Notes: generated from the letters alone by a model not told the origin. Positions 1 through 10,439 are shown, numbered from the stretch's first letter. The stretch: 64,000 nucleotides of DNA from Trichomonas vaginalis G3 (GCF_026262505.1 NC_067207.1:24706082-24770081); one strand, 5' to 3'. Numbers and translations are program-made.

Positions 1-1641
1 CACAATACTTTGGAGCATATGTCAAATCTTTAAATGGTGCAAGGTTCTGTTTATATAAGTCAGTCGTATATGTGAAAAGTTCTCCATAAGAAATAGGTTC
101 GAAATATTTGCACTCCCACAATGTTTTCATAACATCCCATAGCGGTGTAGTTCTATCCATGCGAACAATGTATTTATCATCTCTCATTGTATATATTTTC
201 ATCTGTTTTTCAATGTTCATTCCACCACACTCCTTCAAGATTTCTATATAGTTGCGAATGAAATATGTTGTCATTGGTAATCTTTCGTTTAGCATGTAGT
301 GGTCTTCAACAAGAAGTAAGTCAATAGTTCGAACAGTTTTACATTCTTTTGGTATGTATCTCTTTATTTCATTATGTCTTGAGTCATTGAAATAACCAAT
401 GGTAACATTAATGCTATACCTGTTGAATCGGAAATTTCTTGTACTTTACTTTGAGGAAAGTCTCTAACACGAATGACTTCTCTCATGTGGTCAATAGTTT
501 CTTCATTTACTCCAGCCTGAATGCAAGCATAAACGAAACAATTGTCCTCTGTCATAAGTGTTGCAGTTCTTTTGTTCAGTTCATTGAAGATTTGGTAGCG
601 TTCAAGATTTATAGGTAATGTGCAAAGATACTTCCAGAACTGACCGCTTCTCTTCTTATAAAACTTCTTTTCACCAAGGATTTCATTCCAGAAGTCATCT
701 ATATCTTGTTTATCTCCTGTTTTTTAAGTCTGTTCAATAATCTTTTCTGTCTTTCTGTCAGTGTGCTTTCATCTCTATATGGTCTCTTCTGTGGCTTTCC
801 TTTCTTACATCTGACATCGTTAAGCCTTCATATTCTGTTAAATCATACATCTTTATTTCAGTAAGATTCTTTATGTTTGTCAAGAAGAAGTCATAGTGCA
901 TTTCAACAATACCTGCAGCATTTGCTTCTATCTCTGATATAAAGTTCTCCTTCAAGAGCTGATGTAGTAATGTTCCAATATTATTGAGGTTTAACGTAGA
1001 ACATTCATACTTTCCACCAAGTTTATAACATACCATCCATCTCTGTTGTGAGTTTATTTTAATCTTCTCTAAGAGTCTCATGAAAACCTTACCGAAATGT
1101 TTGTGTAATAGTCTCTGTTTGGTTCATCTAAAGCTTCGATGTTAAAGTCAATGAGTCTATTGCCTGACTTCACATTTCTCTTCCTATTCTCTTCATCTTT
1201 CTTTAACCATCTCTCACCTTCTTTTGGTTTGTCGTCAATGGAACGAATGACATCGTTAGCTTTGCGAACTTGTTCTATAGCACTTTTAAACATCTCTCTT
1301 CTCTGTTGTTTCAGTGTGTCGTCTCTTCTTCTTGTTTCACCAACGTTTGCATTTGTTATGTCAAACATTTCTCTTCTTACTTCATGAGGTACTGAACGTC
1401 TATGATATAAGTCAATAGCAACGTCATTTAAAGGAAATGCTCTTGCATGGACTTCGTCCTCGCCGCGTTGCGGCTTTATGAACTCATGAATTCTATCATA
1501 ACTTATTGCACCATTATAGTCATTGAGGATGTCAGCGAGTGCTTTTTTGTTTGTCGCGTAATGTTTTGCAACATCTATGTTAGCTTCTGTAAGAAGTTGT
1601 TTTATTTCCGAGTGTTCTAACTTAGACAACTTCCGATACAT
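1..1641 (-). pseudogene. Polinton protein-primed DNA polymerase B, N-terminal part
   Basis: Codes for the N-terminal and exonuclease-side part of the element's own DNA polymerase, which would copy its linear genome using a protein primer. Signals seen: a block reading PINLERYQIFNELNKR followed by EDNCFVYACIQAG, which matches by memory the NC-hydrophobic-AL-AG motif near the front of Polinton PolB, then a stretch with DHYMLNERLPMTTYFIRNY. The first ~190 residues are a charged N-terminal extension. The polymerase palm motifs lie beyond the left edge. The gene starts about 90 bp from the divergent gene at 1733. It is broken, with two or three breaks in the visible part. Confidence 0.75.
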
Positions 1642-1732
1642 CTTTAGTAGGAAATAAAAAAATATTTTTTTGAAAAAATTAGCTTAGATTTTTTTAAGTT
1701 ATTTTTCAAAATAATTTAATATTTTTATTATA
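1642..1732. promoter_or_regulatory. Divergent promoter region of PolB and a 157-aa gene
   Basis: Ninety AT-rich bases between two divergent starts. It holds the box AAATTAGCTTAGATTTTTTT (about 1677-1696), which recurs at 2475-2496. A related box, AAATTAGCGTTATTTT, occurs upstream of several other element genes (about 3363, 5113 and 42853). Probably a shared promoter element; this is inference from repetition and position. Confidence 0.4.
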
Positions 1733-2206
1733 ATGAAACACATGCAAGATTGCAAGTTCTTTTCATACAATGCTCTCGCTACTGTCATCAAGAATGAGTT
1801 CAATGGTGCTTCAAACGTTAATATTATCTTTAACAAGAAGTTTGTGAAAGAATCTAAGTTTGGTCAGTATGTCAGACCATTAGCTATCGTCATTGACCGC
1901 AAACGTTATACTTCACAAGAGTTAGCAGTAGTTTTGAAACAAAAGAGTTTCTTCGTGAATGTCAAAGATACTCATTATACTGTCATAAAGAACTCTAACA
2001 TTGACTTCTTCAGTATTGCTATGAATCTTTCCGAACAGAAAGAATATAAGAAGGGTGAAACAAATGTGAAATATTATCCTTCATCTCTGAAGACAATAAC
2101 GAACAAAGATGTTATACAGAAATTCTTACCAAAGGTTGAAGAAGCTTCTATTGACATTGACGAAGGAAGTGAAATGGTTGAAGAAATTGACCCTGACGTT
2201 ATTTGA
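1733..2206 (+). CDS. 157-aa Polinton protein with acidic C-tail (possible ssDNA-binding protein)
   Basis: Whole reading frame of 157 residues starting at ATG 1733. It has a mixed alpha/beta-looking body and an acidic end (EEASIDIDEGSEMVEEIDP). The gene at 40159-40578 in the other element type holds the same place beside replication and KilA-N genes and also ends in an acidic tail with IDIDPE. An acidic C-terminal tail next to a polymerase or helicase gene is typical of single-stranded-DNA-binding proteins, but no OB-fold signature was recognised. Function is therefore inferred from context only; it could equally be a regulator. Confidence 0.5.
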   Translation: MKHMQDCKFFSYNALATVIKNEFNGASNVNIIFNKKFVKESKFGQYVRPLAIVIDRKRYTSQELAVVLKQKSFFVNVKDTHYTVIKNSNIDFFSIAMNLSEQKEYKKGETNVKYYPSSLKTITNKDVIQKFLPKVEEASIDIDEGSEMVEEIDPDVI

Positions 2207-2224
2207 ACAAAAATATATTTTTGG

Positions 2225-2440
2225 TTAGTCTTCATATCGATATTTTACAACAATTCCCCAATGTATAAACTTTTCATACGCTTTTTCATAAGCTTTATAT
2301 ACCTTCAGAAATTTTGCATAATCTTTAGAAGCATTTAGATATTGTTTAAATGCTTTATATACCTTCAGAAATTTTGCATAATCTTTTACATGTTGTTCGT
2401 TCTCTTCTTCTGTCATGAGTTCCGAATATTCTAAATTCAT
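2225..2440 (-). CDS. 71-aa protein with an internal duplicated 12-residue unit
   Basis: Small, charged, aromatic-rich protein. The unit KDYAKFLKVYKA occurs twice, separated by a short linker, and the DNA shows the matching direct repeat (around 2290-2325 and 2352-2387). The pattern suggests two short amphipathic helices. No family recognised. It lies between the 157-aa gene and the first KilA-N gene. Confidence 0.5.
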   Translation of the reverse strand: MNLEYSELMTEEENEQHVKDYAKFLKVYKAFKQYLNASKDYAKFLKVYKAYEKAYEKFIHWGIVVKYRYED

Positions 2441-2493
2441 GTTCTTTCATATGAGATAAAATTTTATAAAAAATAAAATTAGCTTAGATTTTT

Positions 2494-3321
2494 TTATTCT
2501 TCCTCTTTGAAGTTATCGAAATATTCTGTTATTTTTTCCTTCAGTAATGGTAAGTCTTCTTTGAAGGTAAGAATTGTACAACCTTTAATATCATAGTGTG
2601 TTTGAGGAAGAGTACTTTTGACAATTTCCTTTATTTGCTCATTCGGTGTCATTGAAATCGGTAAGTTTTCACGATAGAACCAGTTTCTGTCAGATTTATA
2701 TATTTTAGCGAGGTCATAAAAGCTCTTGTTGTTTCTTCTCACTAAATGCAACATAACCATATCTCTATCTTCTTCTTTCTCCATCTCTTCAGCGTAAATC
2801 ATATACTTATAGCTTTTTTCCTTTCCTTTTGGTACTGAACGTGGTATTCTTTTCTGTATGCTTTTGTCTTTGGATTCAATGACTTCATCTTTTGCTTGAA
2901 GTTTCTTTTCCATCTCTCCACGTTCTGCTTTATATAGTTCATCTAACATCATGAAAATATAACAAGCATAACGAGGTGAAGCCCACATTGCTACAGCGTT
3001 TACTAAAAGTCTATGAACATAATAACCTTTCAAACCAGGTGCCAAATTCTTGCGATTTTCGTACGGAATCTCTTCTCTCGGTTTTCCGAGGGAAGCAATC
3101 ATATGAGGAAATTCTTCTAAAAGTTCTTTTGTCTGTTGGTTTTCAAACCAATGATATGCTTGCTTTGTAGAACGAAGAGCATTCATTATACTTTGCATTT
3201 GGTACATGTCATCTTTGACTGAACGAATAAGACGTAACTGTTTGTTATACTGTATGTACTCGTATTCTTCATTTATGGCTTCATGGACTATAACTGTTGT
3301 TGTGTTCTCTGATGTTGTCAT
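2494..3321 (-). CDS. KilA-N domain protein (Bro-like regulator), copy 1
   Basis: Virus-type DNA-binding protein. Around residues 80-150 the pattern GYYVHRLLVNAVAMWASPRY is the KilA-N signature known from Bro/KilA proteins of phages, poxviruses and Polintons. A charged helical linker and a C-terminal domain starting near the RIPRSVPKGK stretch follow. An ATG seven codons upstream (MYVKTVM) is open too, but the same leader precedes a neighbouring gene where its ATG runs straight into a stop, so the downstream ATG is the better start. Close homologue at 41972-42811. Likely a transcriptional or replication regulator; the target is unknown. The frame looks whole. Confidence 0.75.
   Translation of the reverse strand: MTTSENTTTVIVHEAINEEYEYIQYNKQLRLIRSVKDDMYQMQSIMNALRSTKQAYHWFENQQTKELLEEFPHMIASLGKPREEIPYENRKNLAPGLKGYYVHRLLVNAVAMWASPRYACYIFMMLDELYKAERGEMEKKLQAKDEVIESKDKSIQKRIPRSVPKGKEKSYKYMIYAEEMEKEEDRDMVMLHLVRRNNKSFYDLAKIYKSDRNWFYRENLPISMTPNEQIKEIVKSTLPQTHYDIKGCTILTFKEDLPLLKEKITEYFDNFKEEE
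3072..3095. repeat. Mini-palindrome inside the KilA-N gene
   Basis: A hairpin with ten-base-pair arms (one G-T pair) and a TTTT loop; its centre is CTCGG-TTTT-CCGAG. It lies inside the KilA-N coding sequence and stays in frame. The same hairpin, with matching flanks but with its core in the opposite orientation, is found at 43856-43879. The homologous KilA-N gene at 41972-42811 has a different sequence here. Confidence 0.75.
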
Positions 3322-3409
3322 TACTGTCTTTACATACAAAATAAAAAAATAAATAAAAATAAAATTAGCGTTATTTTCTGACTTTCACAAAAGACCAAAA
3401 ATAAACGCT

Positions 3410-4021
3410 TTACATGTATTTTTCAGCAACTTCGTCAAATAATTTTATAGCTTTATCTATCTCATCTACTTCAAACGTTTCTTTACCTTTCATGGGAGCA
3501 CCATACATTTTCTCAAACTTTTCAAGTAGTTCTGTTTCTGCAGCTCTCATATCATTAACGAACACAACCTTGACTCTATTGACTGTACTGTCATATCTTT
3601 GAGTTATATTATATGTTCTTCCTATCTTATATCTCTTTGTATTGAAGTCCTTCGGTTTCTGAACGATGTAAAGTAAGCCTTCACTGCAACGTTCCGTATC
3701 GAATGAACCATAAGTTATGAAGTTATATCCAACAACTGGGTCTAACCATAACAAAACTATTGGTATAAGACTTTTATCTATAAGATATGCTCTTGTTCCA
3801 TGAAATGCTACTGATATCATAAGCTCAGGATTTCTTGTCAAAATTTTCTGAGTTGAAGCATTTCTAACCCAGTCGTTTGTTTTCTTTCCAGATGGTGTTA
3901 TAATGTCTGACAAAGAATATTTGTTGTATTTCTTTGAGTATCTTACGTTTAAATCACCTATTCTAACCACTTTGGTGTCATTGTCTATCTTTCTAACTGT
4001 TTCAAACTCAATGTTTGACAT
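3410..4021 (-). CDS. KilA-N plus T5orf172-like (GIY-YIG superfamily) protein, copy 1
   Basis: About 200 residues in two parts. The N-terminal half has a KilA-N-type pattern (KYSLSDII..., then a YLIDKSLIPIVLLWLDP helix). The C-terminal half reads LLYIVQ...YKIGRT...RYDS...AAETELLEKF...KGKETFEV, the layout of the T5orf172/Mug113 branch of the GIY-YIG superfamily. This pairing is common in Bro-type proteins of large DNA viruses. The start is set at the second ATG, after a leader (TGTATGTAAAGACAGTA) shared with neighbouring genes. Near-identical copy at 42900-43511. Whether the nuclease-like half is active cannot be told. Frame whole. Confidence 0.75.
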   Translation of the reverse strand: MSNIEFETVRKIDNDTKVVRIGDLNVRYSKKYNKYSLSDIITPSGKKTNDWVRNASTQKILTRNPELMISVAFHGTRAYLIDKSLIPIVLLWLDPVVGYNFITYGSFDTERCSEGLLYIVQKPKDFNTKRYKIGRTYNITQRYDSTVNRVKVVFVNDMRAAETELLEKFEKMYGAPMKGKETFEVDEIDKAIKLFDEVAEKYM

Positions 4022-4069
4022 TACTGTCTTTACATACAAGATAAAAATTTTTCTTAGAAAAATAATGTT

Positions 4070-4131
4070 TATGTTAGCATGTTAGATCTAACACGTTTTC
4101 TAACCACTTTTCTAACATCGAAGAAAACTAT
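4070..4131. repeat. AGATCT-centred intergenic repeat
   Basis: Holds the 14-bp palindrome TGTTAGATCTAACA (core AGATCT at 4084-4089) flanked by TTAGCA and CGTTTTCTAACC. It is one of sixteen copies I located, all in Polinton intergenic DNA, with eleven clustered in 43.6-46.6 kb. It sits upstream of the KilA-N/T5orf172 gene. Confidence 0.7.
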
Positions 4132-5073
4132 TTACAAGCGTTTTACATGGTATATGTTGCGATGGTTCATGACTTTAAACAGTTTTGTAGCTTCTATTTC
4201 TTCACGAAGGATATCAAAAATTTTAACTATGCCGAAGGTTTCTTTATATTTCTTCTTGACATCAGATAATAGGAAATCGTCAGCAGTTGGATAGTTTTTG
4301 TTCAGAAATGCTAACATGTCCATTTTATCTTCTGCTGGTTTCTCTACTTCTTTCTTTAAGTCAGCATAGTCGTTTCTCATACGTTCTATCTCTTTGACGG
4401 AGTAGTTATATTTCCTCATTGCTGCTTTACATTTTGAACATTGCGGATTCATTTTGCGTTATACATTGAAATTTGACCTGCTAGAACAACTAAGGCGTCA
4501 ATGGTTTTCTTTAACTCAAAAGTTGTTGGTTTTATTTGTCCATTCCATATTTTACATCTTTTATCTTTATCTCTTATCTGCCATACACATTCAGCAACTA
4601 ATGAAACAAAGTTGTCGTATGTCTTAAACTCCCCAGATTTATATATGTCAGAGATGTTCTTATATACCATGTCGCAATCTTTGTCCATAACTTTATGGTT
4701 GCAATGATATCCTAGAAAACTCATAGTTTACTTTACGTATGAACTTCTTTATTTCTACTGAGTCAGTTGGTTTCACTTCTATTTCATCGAATTCATGAAT
4801 AGTGAGCTTTTGTTGTTGGATTTCAGGCAATTTGGGTAAATGGTCAATAATATCCTGCATGTCATAAAGATACTGTTCATTTGTTTCATCTTTCGCACTA
4901 CAGTCTAAATTACTTGTTAAAAGTTCTTGCTTAATTCTTTGTATTTCTGTCTCAAAAGTATATGAAGAAGGAATGAAGCTTTTCATCTCTACTAACATAG
5001 ATGTTGGATTCATAACTAAAGAGTTTGGTGAAGTTGTTGTTTGAAGTGTTGTAGAACCTATTGTTGAAATCAT
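4132..5073 (-). pseudogene. 312-aa Polinton protein with a CxxC pair, copy 1
   Basis: Homologue of the whole gene at 44091-45029. The protein starts MISTIG, has a helical middle, and carries NPQCSKCKAA, a CxxC pair that could be half of a zinc site, followed by a charged helix. Family not recognised. It always sits directly upstream of the KilA-N pair on the same strand, so it may act with them in regulation; that is inference. This copy is broken, with about two breaks. Confidence 0.6.
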
Positions 5074-5309
5074 ATCTTTACATACAAGATAAAAATTTTT
5101 CTTAGAAAAAAATTAGCGTTATTTTTCTTTATAAGGAAATGTCAAAAATTCATGATTTTCGAGAGTTTTAGACCATGTTAGAAAAGTGGTTAGAAAACGT
5201 GTTAGATCTAACATTCTAACATAAATAAAGTTTATGTTAAAATAAATGGTACCATTAATGATATCATGACTGTTCTCGTTCATGTCTGATTTACATCTAA
5301 TGAAAAAGT
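5074..5309. promoter_or_regulatory. Intergenic region with leader motif, TAGCGTTATTTT box and AGATCT repeat
   Basis: Upstream of the 312-aa gene: the leader TTGTATGTAAAGATATG (5078-5094 on the minus strand), the box AAATTAGCGTTATTTT (about 5113) and an AGATCT palindrome (5204-5209) embedded in GTTAGAAAACGTGTTAG-type repeats. The leader recurs before both KilA-N genes, which supports a common promoter or 5' untranslated segment. Confidence 0.5.
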
Positions 5310-6396
5310 TTAGAAGAATTTTCTTATTCTTTCTGGCTTATTTTTGTCTTTCCAGTACTCCCGCTCTAATGGTCCCAGATGTGTTGGCTTCGACTCTCTC
5401 AAGTTCTTAGATGGTATAACATCTTCAACGCCTCCTTCATATCTTACTTTATAAGTGTCATCGTTTATGTTATAGTTAAGTATTTCAATAACCACTCCTC
5501 GCTTTGCTTCGTCAATGGTTTCAGCAAGTTTGCCATTACTACTTTCGACTAATTTATGACGAGGATAAAACGCAATAGAGTCGTTGGCAGCTTTTATAAG
5601 ATATCCATTACCTTGCGTAGAGTCTACGATATAATAATTTCGACTTAACCTTAAACGTTTCTTTGTCAACGGTTTGTCGTCAAGAACTACACGAACTTTT
5701 GTACCAGGAATGAGGGTAAATTGTGTTGAATTTCTGATATTTTGTGTTTGGCTTCGTTTCTTTTGTATATACTTTTCTTCTTGTTGTTGTGTCATTGAAT
5801 TTGGTGTATGTCCTGTTGTAGAATTTGTTGAGGAATTATATACTTCGAGAAAATGTTTCATTGTTTCTTCGGTAAAGTCTCGCTCTTGATTTAAATCTCT
5901 GAGCGTTCTTATGAAGCGATTAATGATACCTAAAATATTATGGTTATGGTCTTCAGTAGTGTAGTGAGTTATGTTATGCTTAATGAGAAATTCTGTGATT
6001 TCGTTGCTGAGGTATGCACTGTCTTGGTCTGATGTTAAAGTACTTGGGTTATGTTCTGCTACAAACTTTTGTAAAACTCTTAACACTTCACGAGTTCCTT
6101 TATTTCTCATTATATACGCAAAAGCTTTGCGAGTGTTAACATTTATGAAGATGAGGAATGGTTTATGTCCTCCTTTTCTGCTTTGAATGAGAGTGTCAAA
6201 TTGGTATGCGTCTAGGAGTGTTGGAGTAAATTGGTAAAAAGTAGTCGTAAGGGTTTATTTTTGTTTGATGTACAACATTTTTGTCAAAGAACCTTTTCAC
6301 TTCAGCTCTGTTAGTAAATCCCCAACTCTTTGCAGCTTCATTGAACTTCTTAAATGACCTCCATGGATGTTGTTCGAATACTTCTTTCAAGCTCAT
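5310..6396 (-). pseudogene. Polinton integrase (DDE, retroviral-type), PolB-type element
   Basis: Integrase that would insert the element's linear DNA. The core shows the usual order: an early Asp after a hydrophobic strand (AYQFDTLI), then TSDQDSAYLSNE, then the GIINRFIRTLRDLNQ helix. The C-terminal third (PGTKVRVVLDD...; TYKVRYEGGVEDVIPSKNL) looks like SH3/chromo-type small beta barrels that Polinton integrases often carry. The extreme N-terminus (6196-6396) is a helical region. It differs clearly from the integrases at 14673 and 50166, as expected for a separate element type. Broken, one or two breaks. Confidence 0.8.
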
Positions 6397-6436
6397 TTAT
6401 GTAAAGTTAAAGATTTTATTCTAGGCTCAAGCGCGT

Positions 6437-8200
6437 TCATTGAACGCGGTACCATGCGAATACAGTCACAAATGGTGGCATATAATCTGCACCCGAGCCT
6501 GTTGGATTTGTTGTGAAAGTGTGTGAATGATTTCCTCCTGGTTCAGTTGGTCGAAAAGTCTTTTTTGCTGCATTGTTATAAGATGGAGATAAAACGTCAT
6601 TGCCAGCTTCATACTCTGAGTTGTATAATGGGTGGTCTCTTAATGAGTGGCTATGGTCGCCAGAAAAGTTTGTAGTTCCTGTATGAGTGTGCGGTGGAAG
6701 GTTTGCTTCAGTAATTTTCTTCGAACCTCCTGTTTGCTTTGAATATCTAGCACAGTATAAGAATTTATCTACAATCTGTTCCCACGTACCGAAACCCAGA
6801 ACTGTTGCTGGATTTATTGAGTTCATTGACGTATAAATAGAAACCTATAGGATATAATGTTTGAAGTATTTCTGTCTTTAATGTTTGAAGCTCTGTTTTG
6901 TCTGCTTTCTTATCTAACATTGCTGGTAGTTCATATGCTTCAAAGTTTCTGGCATGATCTTCAATATTCCTGCAACTCTTATCTAAATTGTTAAGAGTAT
7001 CTTTTACGCTTGTACTTGGATTTTCTAATGGTGCACTTGAACCAAGGTCAAAGTTCAATATTATGTCGTCTGCTCTAACAGTAGTGAAGGATTTATGTGT
7101 ATGGTTCTTGTCAGCTTTACTGTCTAACATTGCTGGTAGTTCATGGGTTTCAAAGTTTCTGGCATGACCTTCAATGTTCATACATTTACTATTTAAGGAG
7201 TTTAGTGTATCTTTTACGCTTGTACTTGGATTTTCTAATGGTGCACTTGAACCAAGGTCAAGTTCAATATTATGTCGTCTGCTCTAACAGTAGTGAAGGA
7301 TTTATGTGTATGGTTCTTGTCAGCTTTACTATTTAATGTAGCTTGAAGTTCATTTATATCGGAGATGTTGTGTTTATGAGATTTCAAAACTTTGTTCATT
7401 GCTTCGAGTTCAACTTTGTCAGCTTTACTTTTAATAGCATCTTCAAACGTTATTTTTGACTTAACTCTCAAAGTAAATCTTGGTTCAACTAATACACCGT
7501 TAACATTGAAAGTAGAGGCATAAATTTCATCGTTATAACAAATGCTTCTGGTGCTTTACCCGTGTCATACTGTACAGTACAGCTTATGTCATAACCTTTA
7601 GCACGAATGTATTTATATCTTCTTTCATTAACATTTTGTCTTCGCTTCATCACTTCGTGTTAAATATCCATGGTAGTCCGTTATAATCTGTTCGTCTGAA
7701 GTTATATAATGAACGTGGTTCTTGACTTTATCACTCAGAGCTAAAAGCTCATTTTTGTTTGCTTTTTCGGCTAATTTCTCATTAACATCATTCACTTCTA
7801 ATTCAACTCTTCCGCCAGAACTCTTATTATCATTAATCTTTTTCATTAATTCGGTAATTACGTCATAAAGACTATATTCTGTTTTCGGTTTTGTAAATAA
7901 TGAGTCAAAATTTCTTTTCATCATTACATCGCTGACATTAATGATATCACCAATTCCTTTTTCATTTATTCTCTTCATTAATTCTGCAATAATGACGAAT
8001 ATATAATCTGTTAATTTATTCTCTTCATCGAGGGTTATAGAATGTTTTGAAATTGAATCATTAACTCCTCTAAATAAATCAATAACTTCAGGATACACGT
8101 TTTTAATGTCTCGAATAACCCGACCAGTATCCTGTTGTTCATGTTCTTCGTTCCCGTCGTTACGTGGTTTTATATCTCTAACCATCATCAACGCAGCCAT
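6437..8200 (-). pseudogene. Phage-like trimeric tail fibre, C-terminal part, PolB-type element
   Basis: The end of the protein has LGFGTWEQIVDKFLY, LPPHTHTG, GNHSHTF and MPPFVTVFAWYR, the layout of phage tail-fibre and collar tip domains with paired His-x-His metal sites. Upstream come repeated NSKADKNHTHKSFTTVRADD modules and coiled-coil stretches, as in phage side-tail fibres. This would be the receptor-binding spike of the virion. A stretch at about 6826-6910 is almost identical to 51512-51600 in the other element type. Broken into several pieces, about four breaks. Confidence 0.75.
6950..7340. repeat. Direct repeat inside the fibre gene
   Basis: The segment running from about 6950 to 7160 recurs with few differences from about 7160 to 7330. 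Both code for the module with ADKNHTHKSFTTVRADDIIL followed by a short coiled-coil linker. Such in-frame module duplication is usual in phage fibre shafts. Confidence 0.65.
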
Positions 8201-9383
8201 AACCGGAGGGTTTGTTGCTATCTGTTCGAAAATCCGTCCGTTATGTATCGGTATATCTAAATAATTTCTTTGTGTTTGTTAAAACATTTGAAACAAGTCT
8301 TTTAAAACCATCTACAAAATTTCCTGTTTCACCTAATGTTCTTGCAGCATTTACAAGCTCACCCATCCCGCTTTTGACCCCAAAAACGTCCATATTGCAT
8401 TTATTTCACTCTGTATAGTTGTCCATTCAGCAAAATTAATTCCTGCATTCGCTAAGCTGAAAATGAAATTCAGTGGATCGAACTTAATTCCACCTTCTTT
8501 TTCAATTTCAACGAACTCACTAACATGAGATTTTAAATATTCTTTCGTTAAAATTGTTTTCCCTGATGTTATGTCATTAACGAAACTATCACCGTCAAAA
8601 GTTAACGAATTCAATTTCGTCGTTGATGCTTTTATTTCATACACCGCTTTATCGATAGTTTTTGGCTCACCTTCTTTAGAAGCATATGAAACATTAATGA
8701 ATGAATTATATGTATTCATGAATGAGTTAAAATCAATGATTTTCATTAATGACGCCTTTAATGATTCATTTACTGTCGAATCCCTTAAAGCAATTAATGA
8801 ACTGTCATTTATGAAAGGTACACTGCAAACCGTCGAGTTTGGATCAAATCCTGTAGTTGGTGCAGGAATATTAATGATATAAGTCATTAAATCATTAAGT
8901 GACGTAAATAATGTTGTCGTTTTTGATTTAATTTCTTTAGCATCTGTTATATATGGTAATTTTCATTTCTGTAGTTTCTGAATTAAAGATATTCGCTAAA
9001 ATGTTTTGTAAACTGTTTTGAACAGCTGTGTAAACCGTTGAATCCGGAACTCTTACGATTTCACCGTCCTTAATAAAAGGCATTGCACATGGTGTAGTGC
9101 TTGGTCGAATCTTTTTGGGTTATGATTCAACATATATTCTAATGCTTCATAACAGACTATATACTGTATTGTCGTTCTTCATGACAATTTCACCATTTAC
9201 AATGAATGGCATAGTGCATGGAGTTAAAATAGGGTCAAACTTTTCATAGTCCTTCCATGTTATGTATTTCTCGGTATTTCCATCACTGATAACAATATAT
9301 TTGTCAGTAAGTGTGAGAGAGTATTGACCAAAATATAAACGTTTAGCTCTGTCAGCTTCATACGCATATGCAGCTATACTCAT
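8201..9383 (-). pseudogene. Fibre-associated N-terminal region with repeated MPFI heads
   Basis: Minus-strand coding region upstream of the fibre. It holds at least three versions of a short module: PCTMPFIVNGEIV...NTVYSLL, PCAMPFIKDGEIV...STVY and VCSVPFINDSSLI...STVN, each spaced by helical or coiled-coil sequence. The first starts with MSIAAYAYEADRAKRLYFGQ. It may be the virion-anchoring end of the fibre or a separate fibre protein just upstream. No known family recognised. Broken, several breaks. Confidence 0.5.
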
Positions 9384-9403
9384 ATTTTAATGAGAATAAA
9401 ATG

Positions 9404-10174
9404 TTGTTCTATTTGCAAAGTACAGACCCAAACGAATACGGGACAGTAAACTACAAACAAACTTAGGTCTACAGAATGAGCCACTTGCATTCAGAATGGT
9501 TGACTTCAATACTATCGCTTCATTCGTTATAACTGATGAAACAGATTTCATGGAGCTTGAAATAGATGGAAAGAAGCACGAAATAAGATTTCACAATAAT
9601 GTAGAATATAAGATGGAAACATTAGCTGGAGTGTTAAATGCTCTCATAATACTACAATAAACAAGGATAACGAGAAAACTTAATGAATGTTAAACTTATT
9701 GCAGGAGTTTTGAAGTTCAGTTATGCGAAGGAGTTTAAGATACCAAGAATGAGTCATAGAGTACAACTTCTTTTGGAGTGCATACCATATGACATTTCCT
9801 TTGAAAAGTGTTGACAAAACGATTGAGATGAAATCTGTTCCATACGTATGTTATGGTAATTGTTTGTACATTGAGTCTAAAATAGCTAATGTCACAGGTA
9901 TTTCAGGAGTTAATAGTAAAGGTTCAGTAGAATATAAATCCTTCTGTTATGCAGTCAATTCAATGTTCATTCCAAACGTTCCTGTCATAGCAACTCATTT
10001 AGGTAAATGGGTTCGCATTAGTCCTCATAATTTGAAAGACATGCAATTCAGACTTGTTGACTTTCAAGGAGAGCCTGTAGAACTGAAGGCACCAGTGCGA
10101 ATGACTGTTGAAGTTGACTTTTTAGAAAATATTAAATGCAACAGCTTACAAGAGAACTCAGAGCTAAAAATATA
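9404..10174 (+). pseudogene. Jelly-roll minor capsid (penton-like) candidate, PolB type
   Basis: Beta-rich protein whose end reads MQFRLVDFQGEPVELKAPVR, the 'variable-D-x-x-G-x-P-V' strand pair common near the end of jelly-roll capsid proteins of Polinton-type viruses. It occupies the same position relative to the CCG-motif gene as the candidate at 28075-28881 and 38064-38858. A vertex (penton) role is inference; a double jelly roll is excluded by length. Broken, about two breaks. Confidence 0.5.
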
Positions 10175-10378
10175 AAGTATGAATGTTATGTATTAGGTCA
10201 TGAACTTTGGTTGTTGCTGTTTGATGAAACAAATGAAGTTAGTTATGTCAGTCAAGAGAACAGAAAAATATTGTGTTAGTGAAAACTGCACCAAGTCAAT
10301 AAGATTAGGTTTGCATTATGAAGATGAGTTCGATACTGTTGAAGAAGTTTTGGATAGATATTACAAATTGCTAACTTG
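10136..10378 (+). pseudogene. Small charged Polinton protein of about 80 aa
   Basis: Short plus-strand frame starting MQQLTRELRAKNIKYECYVLG and ending with an acidic, Tyr-rich tail (EEVLDRYYKLLT). It overlaps the end of the preceding gene by about 40 bp and is followed by two small hairpins. No family recognised. Broken, about one break. Confidence 0.35.
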
Positions 10379-10396
10379 AAATTTTTTTTGACTGAC

Positions 10397-10427
10397 GGCG
10401 CAAAGCGCCAAGATGGCTCAAAGAGCC
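10397..10427. terminator. Twin small hairpins between convergent genes
   Basis: Two consecutive hairpins, each with 5-bp arms and an AAA loop: GGCGC-AAA-GCGCC (10397-10409) and GGCTC-AAA-GAGCC (10415-10427). They sit in the gap between convergent coding regions ending at about 10378 and 10440. Position suggests a 3'-end or transcription-blocking role; alternatively they are mobile mini-palindromes like those at 1462, 3072 and 13405. Confidence 0.45.
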
Positions 10428-10439
10428 CTCCTGACTGCT

